Below are positions 22,979-34,550 of a stretch of DNA of 64,000 bases, piece by piece. Below the pieces are notes generated by a model. The model was not told the origin of the DNA. It saw nothing but the letters and a program-made list of their open reading frames with translations, and ran no database searches. The translations under genes and the position numbers were made by a program. Positions within the stretch are counted from its first letter, which is position 1, and every line of letters begins with the position of its first letter. The stretch covers positions 496,001 to 560,000 of the forward strand of contig JAKZAN010000004.1 of assembly GCA_023053545.1 (NCBI GenBank), read 5' to 3'. Source of the DNA: Lepidurus packardi. Its lineage: Eukaryota > Arthropoda > Branchiopoda > Notostraca > Triopsidae.

Positions 22979-23193
22979 TAAGCCAGGCGTGTCCAACCCT
23001 GTCTTCAATTCGCCAACTTTAGCGAATTGACGAAAAATGTTGGCGAATCTGCTGTTCCAAAAAATTTACGGATAAACCTGTTAAAAAAAAATCCTAATTT
23101 CGTAAATTCAAACGCTGAATCTTTTTTAACCCCCTCGACTTGTTCTTTGGGCTGCAATGCTGAACGAAAATCTTTTACTGGTAGAGCCATTCC
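22979..23193. repeat. Repeat with CCAGGCGTGTCCAACC end, left copy
   Basis: A 215-bp segment starting AGCCAGGCGTGTCCAACC, with an internal AATTCGCCAACTTTAGCGAA palindrome, recurs in inverted orientation at 57861-58069. The start resembles hAT-type termini, but no opposite terminus or target duplication was found, so it may only mark the arm boundary. Confidence 0.5.
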
Positions 23194-23630
23194 AAGTTTG
23201 CGTTGCAACGATTTTCACTAGAGTGCGACACCAGAGCTTCACTGTGTTCGTGGTGGGTCTGCTCCTGATTCAGCTTACTGTTTACATGTAGAGTCACCCT
23301 TTGTCATAGTCAACAAGGGATTCCGTGTTTCTAAAAAGTTTTCTTTAATGATGGAGCTGAATTCTTTATGAAATGTTGGTCCATGGTAGAATGAAATGGA
23401 TAAGTTTGTTATAAGGAAGAAAGCGTCAGTTGAAGAATGTTCGTCACCAACAGTAGACAAGTCAGGGTTGCCGAACAAAGTAAAAAAAGCGATTATAATC
23501 CTGGACCCAGTCAAGAAGCCAAGCGGCGAAAACAGACTTGAAAAATGTCTCAAGGAAATTCAAAGATAGCTGGGTAGAAGAGTCTGTCGTTATCGAGGTT
23601 AGTGTTCTATAGTGTTGTATACATACTAGC

Positions 23631-25122
23631 CAGGCCCGTACCCAGGGGGGGGGGTTCGGGGGGTTTAAACCCCCCCACCCCCACCCCCGAAATGTTTCCG
23701 CAAATGAAAAATATACGTTTTTCTAGCATATGGTACTTGAGAAGTTTATTTCGAATGGAGCTTTGGTTTTGTTTGACTGTTTTGAAGCTCGAACAACGCG
23801 ATAACTTTTTTCCTTTTTCGTATCCCCCTTTGCCCTTTCCTTACCGGAAAGCTGTGCAAAGGAAGGCGAGCTGGAGAAACCTTCAAATGTTCTTTTTGCG
23901 TTGCGTTCCTTCGGGCCTTCGCTGTTTCTCCCCCACAAGTAACATTTTTGTAACTTTTTCTTTCCCCCGTGTTATCCCCTTCCTGTCTTGCAGAAAGGAG
24001 TTTTTAAATGGGAGTTTTTAAACGTGGTCGAAGTCAAGCTAGCTCAGTTTCATATCTGAGAGTTCCCAGACAACAAGCTTAGCGTGTTAGGTCGTATTCG
24101 CTAGTTTCTCGGTTCGTTACCTCAGTTTAGATCTGTGATCATTTCACAGGTTGAGTTATGAAGCGCAAAGTAGACATCAAATCTTACTTCCTACCTAAGG
24201 CAGTAAAGGTGGAAAATTCTGTAACACCTGGACCTGGGTGTTCAACTACTCGAGAGGACTTGGCAGCTACCCAGCAAGAGGCCACAGGCGATTCCAATGG
24301 ATCGCAACCAGGTACTTCTCTGCTGCCCGCAGAGAATAATATTAGTGTTTCACCTATTTCTTTCGTGTCCATAGAGACTTTGCTAGCAAATACTTCTGAA
24401 GAAGTAAAAAAGCAGGATTGCACATTTGCAGGGAAGAAAAATCGTCGTTTAGATTTCGTCTTGTAACTTTCTTTTTGAGAATCAACAATAGCTTTTGCGG
24501 ATGGCTCTTTTATTTTGACATTCTATTTATAATATGTATTACTTAGTATGGTATTTTAGCATAACAGTACTAGAAGCTTCATATTTCTCGTTAGTAGTAA
24601 TTTATGGCAAATAATTATATTGGTAACATTACTTAGTTATCGTTATTAAACTACTTTCATAATTTTCTGCATTTTTTATTTTGTTTATGACAATTTATAC
24701 TATTATTTAAATTTATATGTTTATATTAATATTATGTTTTTGCAAAATAGTGCACTTCATGTTTATAAATGTTAACTCATTAGCAAGTTAATTTTATTTA
24801 AATTTATTGCCGCTGACGTCGACTCCTCCTAGTGGTGGCGGTGGGAAACACCTCTGCGACACGGGTTAAATACGATGAAACCAACCGGATATTACCTACG
24901 TAAGGTGTAACATGAACCAACGTCACAGTGGCAGGCTAAACGTAGACAAAAAAACTCTCGCTAGTTTGAATGTGAAAATTAACTTTATGTGTATATAGTT
25001 ATCGTCTAACTCTCTACATTCTATATGGAAAACTTGATAGATTAAGACGGTATACGAAAAAAATAGGATTTCAAGTTCTCGGGTTAAAACCCCCCCGAAA
25101 AAAAATCCTGGGTACGGGCCTG
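23631..25122 (+). mobile_element. hAT element with perfect 8-bp target duplication
   Basis: Termini CAGGCCCGTACCCAGG (23631) and its inverted copy ending GGGCCTG (25122), with G/C homopolymer runs just inside, flanked on both sides by ATACTAGC (23623-23630 and 25123-25130). The 1.49-kb interior holds the N-terminal part of a transposase (24158-24466) and then AT-rich non-coding DNA, so this is an internally deleted element. Confidence 0.85.
24158..24466 (+). CDS. hAT transposase N-terminal remnant (102 aa)
   Basis: The open frame starts MKRKVDIKSYFLPKAVKVEN and continues as a Ser/Thr/Gln-rich linker ending KKNRRLDFVL. The K-R-K..S-Y-F start is the usual N-terminus of hAT transposases that carry a TTF-type zinc finger. 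No zinc finger, catalytic core or dimerisation domain follows, because the element is internally deleted. It may be translated but cannot transpose itself. Confidence 0.55.
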   Translation: MKRKVDIKSYFLPKAVKVENSVTPGPGCSTTREDLAATQQEATGDSNGSQPGTSLLPAENNISVSPISFVSIETLLANTSEEVKKQDCTFAGKKNRRLDFVL

Positions 25123-25373
25123 ATACTAGCTATTTATGAATTATAAAGTTTTTTCATTCATGGTTGCCAAACACTTTCTTTGCTTTGACCTTTTGTTCGT
25201 CAGGGAAGAGTGATTAGCTTAGCTACTCTAAATAACTGGGGTTTAGAAGGGACATCGTGTTGAGAACCCGACCTACGCGTAGAAGGCTAGAACTGACAGG
25301 ATTGGTCTAAACAGCGGATAAGCAATGCGATTGGTTAGTTTGTATAGTACGTGCCGCGATGACCAAGTTCTTT

Positions 25374-26160
25374 ACTGTACTATTTAGCGAAAAATCCAGA
25401 TGTTCAAGAAAAGCTCTACGACATTCAGGAGCAATTTAAGACTTGTGCAACAATTTTCAGAGTTTAGGTTTGAAGATCCTAACTTAAGATTCGGTGTTTT
25501 GGGGTGAAATCACTCACGAGTTTGTCCAAAACGTTCATACGCAGATCATTTTATCCACCAAGTCCTTCGTCTGCATCCGCCAATAACTCGGTGCGTAAAC
25601 TTCTAGATTTATTCCTAAATGAATTAAATTTCTTCAAGTAGATTGGAGTATATGTTTAACAAAGATACACAATACGGAGACATTTTTATTAAGGAAGGTT
25701 ACACGCAGATAAACCCTTCCCGTCCACGCTATTCATCACGATGCAGAACTTTACCCGGATCCTGAACGATTTGATCCAATTAGGCAAGAACTCTTCTCTT
25801 TATTAACGAAACTGGTGTTGTAAATGGTCAATTTCTTGTTCGAAAAGGTGGATAACTGAAGCTGGAGCCGCCAGATGGCATTATGTTTACGCTCCTTTTG
25901 CTTATAGGCCTTCGTATTGCGTAGACTTGCGATTTGCACTTGAAGAACTGAAAATGGTACTTCGTATCATGGTCAAGAAGTTTCATTTTTATACAATGGA
26001 TGACACACGTGTAATTTTTGTTTCTACGAGATTATCCAAACATAGGTAACCTGAAACTATAGTACTGTATTTTAGGAAAAAATTCAAGCCAAAACTGGCT
26101 TCCTCTTTTTGACTCAACCTACAAACCTGAGGGTAGGCATTGGAGGCAGGTCGTAACGAA
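25374..26160 (+). pseudogene. Cytochrome P450 pseudogene, 3' half
   Basis: This is a diverged copy of exons 9-13 of the downstream P450. It has YLAKNPDVQEKLY with one codon lost after it, ITHEFVQ then frame loss in the helix K region, NPDPERFDP-like debris near 25750, and a haem-binding region reading FAYRPSYCVDLRFA. The haem-ligand Cys is kept, but the surrounding Gly-x-Arg pattern is altered. Introns are still recognisable, so it is a duplicated rather than retrotransposed copy. The 5' half is absent; the hAT element ends about 250 bp upstream. Confidence 0.85.
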
Positions 26161-26700
26161 CAAGAATTCGCTCTTTCTCATACTATACTCTTGCTATTAC
26201 CCGTAAAAAAAGGCACCATTCGAATCCTTACTTTCGAAAAATGATCGAATAATGAAATGCCAGTGCATTATAATGTGTCATTTAAAACAGTTAGTCCCCA
26301 ATCTTTTAAACATTTATAATATGTCTATTAGGTTTATTAGAAAACTTAGCAATCGAATTTGCTACGTAAAGATACAATTAATTTAGCTTGACTTTCAAAA
26401 TCCTAACGGTAAAAATGAACGTAGTGCGTAAAGAATACATTAATATACAATAAAACACCTACTTTCTACGTTATTCAGCTGTCAGTTTTTGTTTGCTTTT
26501 TTTACTCTATGATAACAAGTGTAACTTAAAAAGTGGGACGCCCGCCTCCTTGTAGTATCTTCTAGGATGTAAACTCGACGTTGACCTCGATATATGGCAC
26601 TGCTGCGTCATAGCGAGCTTTGCTGTTGGAAAAGAAAGAAAGGAGTCTTCTGCTGGACACAGACGAGTGTAGTTCAGTTCTCCATATCTCCTTCAAGTGC
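26160..26700. other. Spacer between P450 pseudogene and P450 gene
   Basis: AT-rich with no recognised elements. It must hold the P450 promoter; TTCAGTTCTC near 26675 is a possible initiator, but I see no TATA box. Confidence 0.35.
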
Positions 26701-26713
26701 GGGTGTGTCAACA

Positions 26714-29489
26714 ATGAATTTAGCGTTGCATGACTGGAATTCGCCCACAACATGGCTTGTGGGCAGCGCAGGCGCCCTGGTTTTGATGTACAGGTATATT
26801 CTTTGCAACGTCTTAAAATACGTTTAGTTGAATTATAAATTTCCCCCAAAATTTAGGTATGCGACTTCGGGTTATGACTATTTCAGTAAGCAAAACATTG
26901 TGGGGCCTAAGCCGCGCCCCCTTGTGGGCAATTTATGGGGAATGTGGAGAGAGGTAACCAGAAATACAATTTATGATATTATTTTCGAGTTTTAAGATAG
27001 TATACTTTTGTCTTCATTAATATCATAAGGAATAGGAGTTTCATGTTATGTGTTTATCTTGTAACCTTGGCACATTTACAGATTAAGGAACGGAGGAAAT
27101 AGTGATTAACGTTGAATTGGTATTTCCGTATTAAGAGTCAGTTATTGTGCCGATAGCTTTTGTTCGGTTGGCATGCCCTTAGGGCATAAAATGCGATCCT
27201 ATATGGTCGTACATGATGCCCCAGGTCGTTACTCGGAAGACAACTTTGTTTACATTAAGTAGACAGTCATTCTAGCGCGCCGGATGTACTGCTTCGCCGT
27301 CGTTCTCTTTGTGAACACAAAGAAGTACCGCTAACCGAATCCGGTGTTCCGGTGCTGGACTGTTTTTTTTTTCTCTCGAGTCGAAGGTCAAGAAGATATG
27401 AAAATGAAATATGAAATAGAAATATTAAATAGAAATATGAAATATAATATAATTATATGAAATACGTAGAAATATGAAAAGCTACACTTGAAGAAATATT
27501 CCGGAACGGTCCTTTCTTGTTTCAAAAGGAATTGCCCGAGCATGACATGCGATTGACAAAGAAATATGGGAAATTATTCGGCGTTTTTGACGGAGCTCTG
27601 CCTAATTTGTTCATTATGGATCCAGAGCTCATTAAACAAGTGTTTATTAAAGACTTCGAAAGCTTCATCAACAGACGCGTGAGTGTTAGCTTGACAAATC
27701 TTGATTGCATAAAATTTCAAAACAAAAACAGATTTAATGAAATTGTATAGGATTTCTATTTGGAAGACAAATATCTGCGGATGTTTTTAACTACTATGAA
27801 AGACCAAGCTTGGAAAGATGTACGCTCTTCCGTGAGTCCAACTTTCACCTCCGGAAAGATTAAACGGGTAGGAATTTCTTCAATAGGTCAGTCATTCTGT
27901 TACTTTACCCAAGATTGTTTTTATAGATGTCGAAACTAATTAACAAATGCACGCTTCAATGTGTGGAAAAATTCCGCGAAGTGGCCAAAACCAAAGGCAC
28001 AATCGACGCTAAAGAGTGACTTTGAGATAATCTCTGATTGATTCCTAAATCTTAGCTTTTTTTTCTTTTACAGAGAATTTAGCAACTTAACCATGGATAT
28101 CATTGCTACTTGCGCTTTTGGAATGAAGATTCAAAGTTTGGGGGAGAAAGATGACCCTTTCATGACTAAAGCTCGCTTACTTTTCGATCCGCCCATAAAT
28201 CGCACACCAGCAATACTTATACCTTGTAAGATAGTAATAATAAATAATAATAAGGATGTTGTCACAATCATTTTTTCGAACTGCAGTTGTTTTCCCAATC
28301 GCGCTGAATAAACTTAGTGGAATTGTCTTTTCCGGCAAAATTTTCGGATTCTTTTTTCAAGTGGTCAAGGACGTATTGGAAGAACGCAAGAAAAGCGGAG
28401 AGGTAACAATTCACCTAATAATTTATTTCAACCAAATTGCTCAATTACTTCTCCTTAGAAATATGACGATTTCATCGATTTAGTCCTCGAATCCGTAGCA
28501 GAAGTGTCCAAAGCAAATTCCACCAACGGAGGTCGAGTCTGGAACCAAGACGATATCGAAGAAATCGCTGTAGCTCAAGTAAAAATGTCCAATATTACAA
28601 TCATAAAGGATTATCTGAATTTGTTCGTTTTTTTCCAGTCAGTTTTGTTCTTGTTGGCTGGATATGATACCACTGCTACAACCCTTAACAATTCCATGTT
28701 CTATTTAGCCAAAAATCCAGATATTCAAGAAAAACTCTACAACGACATCCAAGAGCAGCTCGAAACCTACGTAACACAGTTTTAATTTGCCCCTGAACGA
28801 ACCCTAATGTAAGCTTGGAATGTTTTATAGGGTGATGTCACTCACGAGTTTATACAACGCATTCCATATGCCGACCAGTTCATTCAAGAAGTTCTTCGTT
28901 TACACCCACCACTATTACGGTGTGTAATTTCCAGAAAAAATCGTACTAATAAAATCTAAATGAGTTCGATTAGATTGGAGCGCGCTTGTAACAAAGATAC
29001 GCAGTTTGGGGATATTTTTGTCAAGAAAGGGAGTTTAGTAACGCTGCCCGTCTATGCTCTTCACCGCTCTGCAGAACACTACCCTGATCCTGAACGATTC
29101 GACCCCGAGAGGTAATACAATTTCTTCGAAATTCTACTAAAAGAATAGGATAGTCAATTTGATCTTGTCTTGTATTAATAAAGGTGGACAACTGAAGCTA
29201 AAGCTGCCCGATCGCCGTATGTTTACGCCCCTTTTGGTTTAGGCCCTCGCAATTGCGTTGGCATGCGGTTTGCACAAGAAGAACTCAAGATGGTACTGTG
29301 TATCATGATTAAAAGCTTCCGATTCTTTGAAATCGACGAAACACCTGTAAGCTAATTCAACTATCAACAGATCGTAGAAAGGAACTAATATAGAACTGTT
29401 TATCGTAGGAGAGGATTAAAGTCAAAACCGGAATGAACTTCCTATCCCAACCTACCAACATGGTTGTGGGCATTGAAGAAAGGTCTTAA
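26714..29489 (+). CDS. Cytochrome P450 (CYP3-clan type), intact
   Basis: Thirteen exons join in phase to 507 residues: 26714-26793, 26857-26953, 27529-27678, 27751-27867, 27927-28015, 28074-28225, 28287-28402, 28459-28578, 28639-28770, 28831-28919, 28974-29111, 29184-29346, 29409-29489. An N-terminal membrane anchor (WLVGSAGALVLMYR) and Pro-rich GPKPRPLVGNLWG hinge are followed by LTKKYGKLFGVFDG, helix C WKDVRSSVSPTFT, I-helix LAGYDTTATT, K-helix EVLR, PERF-type YPDPERFDPERW and haem-binding FGLGPRNCVGMRFA. It would be an ER-bound monooxygenase using NADPH-P450 reductase; the substrate is unknown. Intron 2 (575 bp) is far longer than the others (mostly 55-75 bp) and contains an AAATATG microsatellite. 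Exon 5 uses a weak GTGACT donor. Confidence 0.92.
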
Positions 29490-29579
29490 TTTCGAAAAAA
29501 CAATCGCTCTTAACCATACCATTCGTGTCCACCCTTGTCATAAGCCATTGAGCCATTGTGAGTATTTGACTATAGTGTA

Positions 29580-29745
29580 TCTGCAAAAACTGAATAAATG
29601 TGGCTTGTCGTGTTGTACTACTTCTGTTCACGAGGTCGTGAATGAGCCGAGTCTAAACTTGAACTCGAAAAGCATTTCAGCACCCTTCGACGCTTTCAAG
29701 GATACATATGGCGGTGTATTATTGAAAGACTTTTTGACGGTACGT
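29580..29745 (+). repeat. Dispersed repeat, copy 2 (matches 12115-12265)
   Basis: Starts about 90 bp past the P450 stop codon and may form part of its 3' UTR. It aligns directly with 12115-12265 over GGCTTGTCGTGTTGTACTAC, GAGCCGAGTCTAAACTTGAA and GGCGGTGTATTATT. Confidence 0.65.
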
Positions 29746-29880
29746 TTTTGGGTTCAAGTTTAAGTGGGATAAGTTGAATTAGGATAGAAAACGAATTGGT
29801 AAACAGATGGTTACATTTTCAGTATTTAACGAAGAAGAAACAGTTTTTAATTTATTTGTTGGTGAACATGACTTGTCAAG

Positions 29881-30354
29881 TTAACAAGGACTCGGAGCCG
29901 GGAGTCTACTCTCAGGTTTGTTCTGATTCATGCGAGGTATAGCGGTCACAGCAAGAACATCCCATAACTGCCGGTACCGTTCTCCTCCATGCTTGTAGTC
30001 GATAATGTGCCCGTTAGATGGCACAGTTTTGACTAAAAACAGATCAACAACATCCTCCATGCTTGAAGAAGGGGCAGAGAGCGACGGTATAGTAAAACAG
30101 AGTACGTGGCACTGGTAGACAAAGACGGCAAAGAGGAGTACAGCTTGAATCACGTGCATAATGGCAATGGGCCAAATATAATAAGTAAAATCCACAAATG
30201 TTTCAAAGATGCCAGTAATCCGCAGTATAGCAAGTGCGCATTTTACTGCACGAATCCTATTTTTTAGATGTACAAAACAATTGTCTGGTTAGTCCGTTGA
30301 ACATCCTAGAACATAAAGTAAAATTAGAATCAGCGGAATACCTTGGTGTCGCAT
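29881..30354 (-). CDS. Putative small membrane protein, unidentified
   Basis: A frame on the minus strand has two or three hydrophobic stretches (VKCALAILRITGIF, FTYYIWPIAIMHVIQAVLLF) and a polar Pro-rich tail ending RLPAPSPC. An in-phase model joins a 13-nt first exon (30354-30342, MRHQ plus one base) to 30284-29881, giving 138 residues. The splice borders are GT/AG, but the first exon is very short and a different upstream start is possible. I do not recognise the family. Small arthropod multi-span membrane proteins of this size are common and mostly uncharacterised. Confidence 0.4.
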
Positions 30355-30499
30355 TTTTATGGAAATAATCACTGATTCGCTACTGATTCATTCAAGTATT
30401 AAGTCACTCAAGTAACTCTGTTACTGATTCATTCAAGGCGCTGCTAAAGATACCAATCATACTACAGAAATGATCCTGTGAAGTATGATCTTGCCGCTA

Positions 30500-30790
30500 A
30501 AGATTCCTATGATCTGCGCACTGCAGCTATTAGATAGGCCTGTCGTCTGGGGCGCTACGGCGAATTGGGGATACAGTGTTAGTGCGCCGCAAACGAAAAA
30601 GTTTGAAAACCACTTTAAATAAGCGCACAAATAAATTCAGTATTTAATATAACATAGGTGACGTTTCACGTTCTCCTTACGCTATGGACGCTTATGGATT
30701 AGCCATGGATGTTTTTCCTACCCAGACCTTGTTTCGTGTCACGAAGAAGCTAAAAGCAGTTTTGAACCAACGCGTTGGATGACGATGACC
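30500..30790 (+). repeat. Orphan copy of the cluster II upstream block, with MITE remnant
   Basis: GCGAATTGGGGATACAGTGT, ACTTTAAATAAGCGCACAAA and ATAACATAGGTGACGTTTCA, followed by ACGATGACCTGAGATC, recur in order at 34640-34960, and partly at 36370-36560 and 38150-38330. The other copies each stand 200-350 bp upstream of a cluster II cuticle gene. No cuticle exon follows this copy within 1.3 kb. Confidence 0.65.
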
Positions 30791-30894
30791 TGAGATCACG
30801 ATGGAGGGGATTATGGCAAAGTGAAGAGATAAGTTGTTTCTTCTCTCTCGGTTATGAAACCCTGACATTAAATCTTTAAACAATCTCCTCAAAG

Positions 30895-31320
30895 GTATGC
30901 CATTTGGATTACGCTTCAATACTCCAAGATGCTGTTCCGGCCTATTGCATGGCACAGCAATGCGGTGGCAATCTCTACTTAGCATATTGGTTATTCGGAT
31001 TTAACAGCGATTGTCCACTTGGATCCAAGGGAGACGAAGTTTGCTGGTCTCGGTACGACGTTAAGGTACTATACTAGCAACGTGTGATATTGAGCTACAA
31101 ACTACTATAAGTTGTCGAATAGGCAATCGAAGGAGAGATCTTGGATAACGTGATCTTATACCAATTCGAGGGTTGGTACACACGTCGTCCTGGACGTTAT
31201 TCTGCGTTCAACGGAACCTATCCTATTGCGTACATGGGTAAGCTCCGGCATGTAATGTACCATGATGATGGAGGTCTTGATAACTGCTGTTATTACGAAG
31301 ACGCCCGGAATCCCGGTAAA
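30895..31320 (+). CDS. Unidentified cysteine-rich secreted-type protein, partial model
   Basis: Two in-phase exon candidates lie at 30895-31065 (VCHLDYASILQDAVPAYCMA, then CGGNLYLAYWLFGFNSDCPL) and 31123-31237 (AIEGEILDNVILYQFEGWYT). Reading through the second donor gives DNCCYYEDARNPG. A further open segment at 31363-31596 has NDNAPYYWNAVNLPTF and four more Cys. The Cys, Trp and Gly pattern (AYCMAQQCGGNL) is weakly like a C-type lectin domain. I found no start codon exon or consistent third exon, so the gene may be broken or the model wrong. Confidence 0.35.
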
Positions 31321-31619
31321 TTTACTTAGAACCTGAGTTATAAGCTTTATGAAAGGAATTTAATGAAAAGGATCCATCTAATAAACACATGGAGTAATCG
31401 GGTGTGGTTATGCCGTAATGAGAACGCTCCCGCCTGGATGAATGACAATGCACCGTATTACTGGAATGCAGTAAACCTTCCCACGTTCAGGGAAATCGAC
31501 TTGTGCAATCTTACCGGCTGTATAGGTTCATCGTTGCTAAACTGTGAGACAGACGGTTGCGACAAAAGCGATGTTGGCAAACATGAAATACCCTAATACT
31601 TTCGCAACTTCCAGACAAC

Positions 31620-32040
31620 CGTCCTTCATGGCAATAAATGCTTAATAATGTTGTTAATACGCAAAGGAATTAATTTAGCCATTTTCTTGTGTTAGTAAGG
31701 TTTAAAGAAACGTACTAAGCTTAACACGACAATGTACTTAAGGACCATATGACCCTCCCTGTGTGCTAGTTACTCGCAATGGGACATCAAACGCAATGCC
31801 ATACTGCGACCAAATATGTATGTTTTCGCTGAGTAAAGACTCTTCCCCAATGCCCTTGAAAACGTTATAACTGAAAGGAGACCCTTCCTGCCATGTAGGA
31901 CCACCACATCTGTCCGCCCCAACGAGGATCCATTTCCATCCTAGGTCGTTTTGGAAAACTAGGTCGGTCGAGAAAGGGAAAGTCCATAAACAACATCATT
32001 ATCTACGGATATTGGTTGTGGCTGTTGGGTGGGGCTAACC
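31620..32040. other. Intergenic, 5' flank of cuticle gene 6
   Basis: No coding signal. It lacks the repeated upstream block that precedes the other cluster II genes. Confidence 0.4.
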
Positions 32041-32056
32041 TGGAAGCTAAGTTTTG

Positions 32057-32064
32057 TATAAAAG
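32057..32064 (+). promoter_or_regulatory. TATA box of cuticle gene 6
   Basis: TATAAAAG 92 bp upstream of the ATG. Confidence 0.65.
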
Positions 32065-32148
32065 GCTTGCAACCCAAAAGGGAAATCAGTTCAAGATTCG
32101 CATCTCTCGATCAACCAGCTCATTCCCGCTAAAAGTACTCGAGCCAAC

Positions 32149-32838
32149 ATGAAGTTCTTCATTCTCGCTGCCTTCTTAGCTGTGGCTGCAGCTGCAACCA
32201 TGCCTTATGGTTACGGTTCCGCTCAAACCGGCGCCATCTCGTACGGCGCCGGTCAATCCGGAGCCCAAATGGCTACCATCATGAGCGAGACTGACGTCCG
32301 CAACGAGGACGGTAGTTCCAGCTTCAGGTAACTGTTACAAGCTCAAGGTTTTCTTATTTTTTTATTAAATGATCCTACGTTAAATAGTTTCACAAGCTCC
32401 GATTCCATCTCACGAGAAGAAAGGCAGAATATAAAGCAAATGGGTACGGGAGCCGGCACTGTCAACCAAGGATCCAGCCAATATGTAGCACCTGATGGCC
32501 AGCAGATCTCCATGTCCTGGGTTGCTGACGAGAACGGATTCCAGCCTTCAGGAAGCCATTTACCCACTCCACCTCCCATTCCAGCTGAAATTGCTGCCAT
32601 GCTCCCTACTCTTCCCAAACTTTCTCACCAAGAATTGTACGGCGGAGCTGCTTATGTTGCTCCTAGCATGACAGGCTATGCCGCTCCTAAATACGAAACT
32701 CCACGAGTCGAAGTTCCAAAGTACGAAGCTCCCAAGTACGTCGCTCCGAGAATCGAAATGCCCAAATATGAAACACCCAGTTACCAGGTCCCTGTTGCTC
32801 CAGTTCCTACGTACACCAACTACAGAAAGACTTACTAA
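32149..32838 (+). CDS. RR-1-type cuticle protein (cuticle gene 6, cluster II)
   Basis: Exons 32149-32327 and 32388-32838, 209 residues. The signal peptide is MKFFILAAFLAVAAAATM, then a Gly/Ala-rich spacer (GAISYGAGQSGAQ) and SETDVRNEDGSSSF before the phase-2 intron. The core has SFTSSDSISREE, GTVNQGSSQYVAPDG, MSWVADENGFQPSGSHLP and then PTPPPIPAEIAAML, the classic RR-1 ending. The tail repeats PKYEAPKYVAPRIEMPKYET and closes with NYRKTY. It differs from group I in spacer and tail but shares the intron position, so the two groups descend from one ancestor. Confidence 0.9.
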
Positions 32839-32937
32839 TTTGCTTACTAACCTAAATGCTGTATCAATTTCTATGAAAAAAATAAAGCTCTTTTTTTCTT
32901 AAAAATCAAATTAAAAGTACATAATTGATCCGTTTAT

Positions 32938-33070
32938 AATAAAGTTCCTAAGTACGAAGCTCCGAAATACGTTGCTCCGAGAAATATAATGCCAAAATAT
33001 GAACCTCCCAACTGTCAGGTTCCCACTAGTCCAGTTCCGGCGCCCACCACGTACTGAAAGACTTACTAAA
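32938..33070 (+). pseudogene. Cuticle gene 3'-end relic
   Basis: A 130-bp segment 100 bp past gene 6 still reads VPKYEAPKYVAPRNIMPKYE and PVPAPTTY, then a stop and KTY. It is the tail and stop region of a cluster II gene with no core or exon 1 upstream. The codon for Arg/Lys before KTY has become TGA. Confidence 0.8.
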
Positions 33071-33079
33071 CGAATTCTT

Positions 33080-34280
33080 ACTCTCGTATGCCATAATTAT
33101 AACTTTTTAGCATGGAAGTAAATACAAAATTTAAAACATAAAACTGGATTTACTCAACCTTCCATTTGTAAATGAAACGTAAACATGAAATTTATTGTAA
33201 TTTTACGTTTGCGTAAACGCAAACGGAAAATTAAGATAGGTTTGTTAGGTCAGAACCATAGAGTAATAAGTATATAGAGGGAGCGTTGAGGCCTTTCCTT
33301 ACGGAAAGTTTGTTACCACTTTCGAGAGCCCCAGGCTAACCCCATGAGAGGAGGAGGTTAGCCGGAACTTCTTGTGACAGCGGGAAGCTAAGAAAAACGG
33401 AGTTGAGCTGTAAATCGATACCAAATGGACTTGATCGATTTCTTTGCCTTAGCGGAGACCAAGCGGGAAATTTGTAAACATTAATCCGAACTATAACCGG
33501 ATCATAGCGACCATTTAGAAAATGCACATATTTTTATAATATAACGAGTATGTATAGAATAAAAACAAAAAGTCGATACATGAAAAAAGGCGGGGGAGGG
33601 GGGGGGGTACAAAAAGTGGGTTTTGACATTGCAAGCATATGAATTTCCGACATAGGGATACGGAGGATTGATTTTAGTTCCCGGATTTTGCTGCTTTCAT
33701 TCAGCGGGAAAAGTTTCCTTTCTAGAGAAAGTACTCGAAAGAATGTCAAACGAAGCACGTACTAAACAGGACAATAATAAAATAACAAGTAAATCCTTAA
33801 ACTGAATGTATGGCATTTCCATGATCAGAACAGCCGTTTCCAACGTGAATTGCGCCTATGCCGTGATAAATAATTAGTTCCGTATTACTAATGCCATTAG
33901 CCCAGATATTACAAGTTCTGACTTGTAAAAAAATTGCATTTTACATCAGATATAAACTGAAATTATAATATTTGATTAAGCGCAACGATAAGATCACATT
34001 AGTCCTGCATGTGTAAGTGTTCAATACACCAAGTTCTCAATTCGTATATACCGCTGCTGGTTATAATTGATTCATGTGTATAATATTGTATTGCCATTTG
34101 GGAAGTTCTTAGTCAATAAGCTTAAGCAACGATATCGATCTGTAATGCACAGCCAATCAGCGACATGGACCTGCTTCGCAATCTTACAGCCAATCAGCAG
34201 CATGGACCCCCCTATGCAGTCCTTCCTTTTCGCTGCATTTTGGTGTAACAGACTTCTGACAGGGACCTTACCCCCTTGGT
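33080..34280. other. Intergenic, no gene seen
   Basis: Contains a G-rich run (33589-33607) and two direct copies of CAGCCAATCAGC..CATGGACC 41 bp apart (about 34150 and 34190). Nothing else recognised. Confidence 0.4.
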
Positions 34281-34550
34281 CAGAACACCATAAAGATGGA
34301 CTCGGTAAATCAATAAAAGGGAAATACAACCAGGAAAACCGAGTAACCATAAGGGTCTAATCTTCAAGTGGCGGTATCTATAGACTCCTATTATCACGAA
34401 ATAAGGTGATAGTATGTTAGTACAAAGTACGAGTGCGCAAATTGGACAATGCTCCAAATATAGCTTGCAGATTTTAACTTTCTGATAACACATTGAAGAG
34501 AAAGAAATAGTCAACTAATATAACTTAAGACCAAATAATACATATTCAAG

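Larger units (their letters stand above)
20880..23193. repeat. Inner block of the inverted duplication, left arm (pairs with 57861-60100)
   Basis: Reverse complement of 57861-60100. Shared in mirror order are the Gypsy gag 5' half, cuticle gene 5 with its 5' flank, and a GTGTCCAACCC-bearing repeat. The match ends at ACTGGTAGAGCCATTC (about 23193), which mirrors the end at 57861, so the spacer between the arms is about 34.7 kb. Confidence 0.85.

Noticed and set aside
23641-23697. Long G and C runs as a possible G-quadruplex regulatory site
   Set aside because: They are part of the hAT terminal region and are mirrored at the opposite end (25085-25100).
34100-34514. Overlapping open frames on both strands near 34.1-34.5 kb
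   Set aside because: They overlap each other and the repeated cluster II unit start, with no domain or codon signal.
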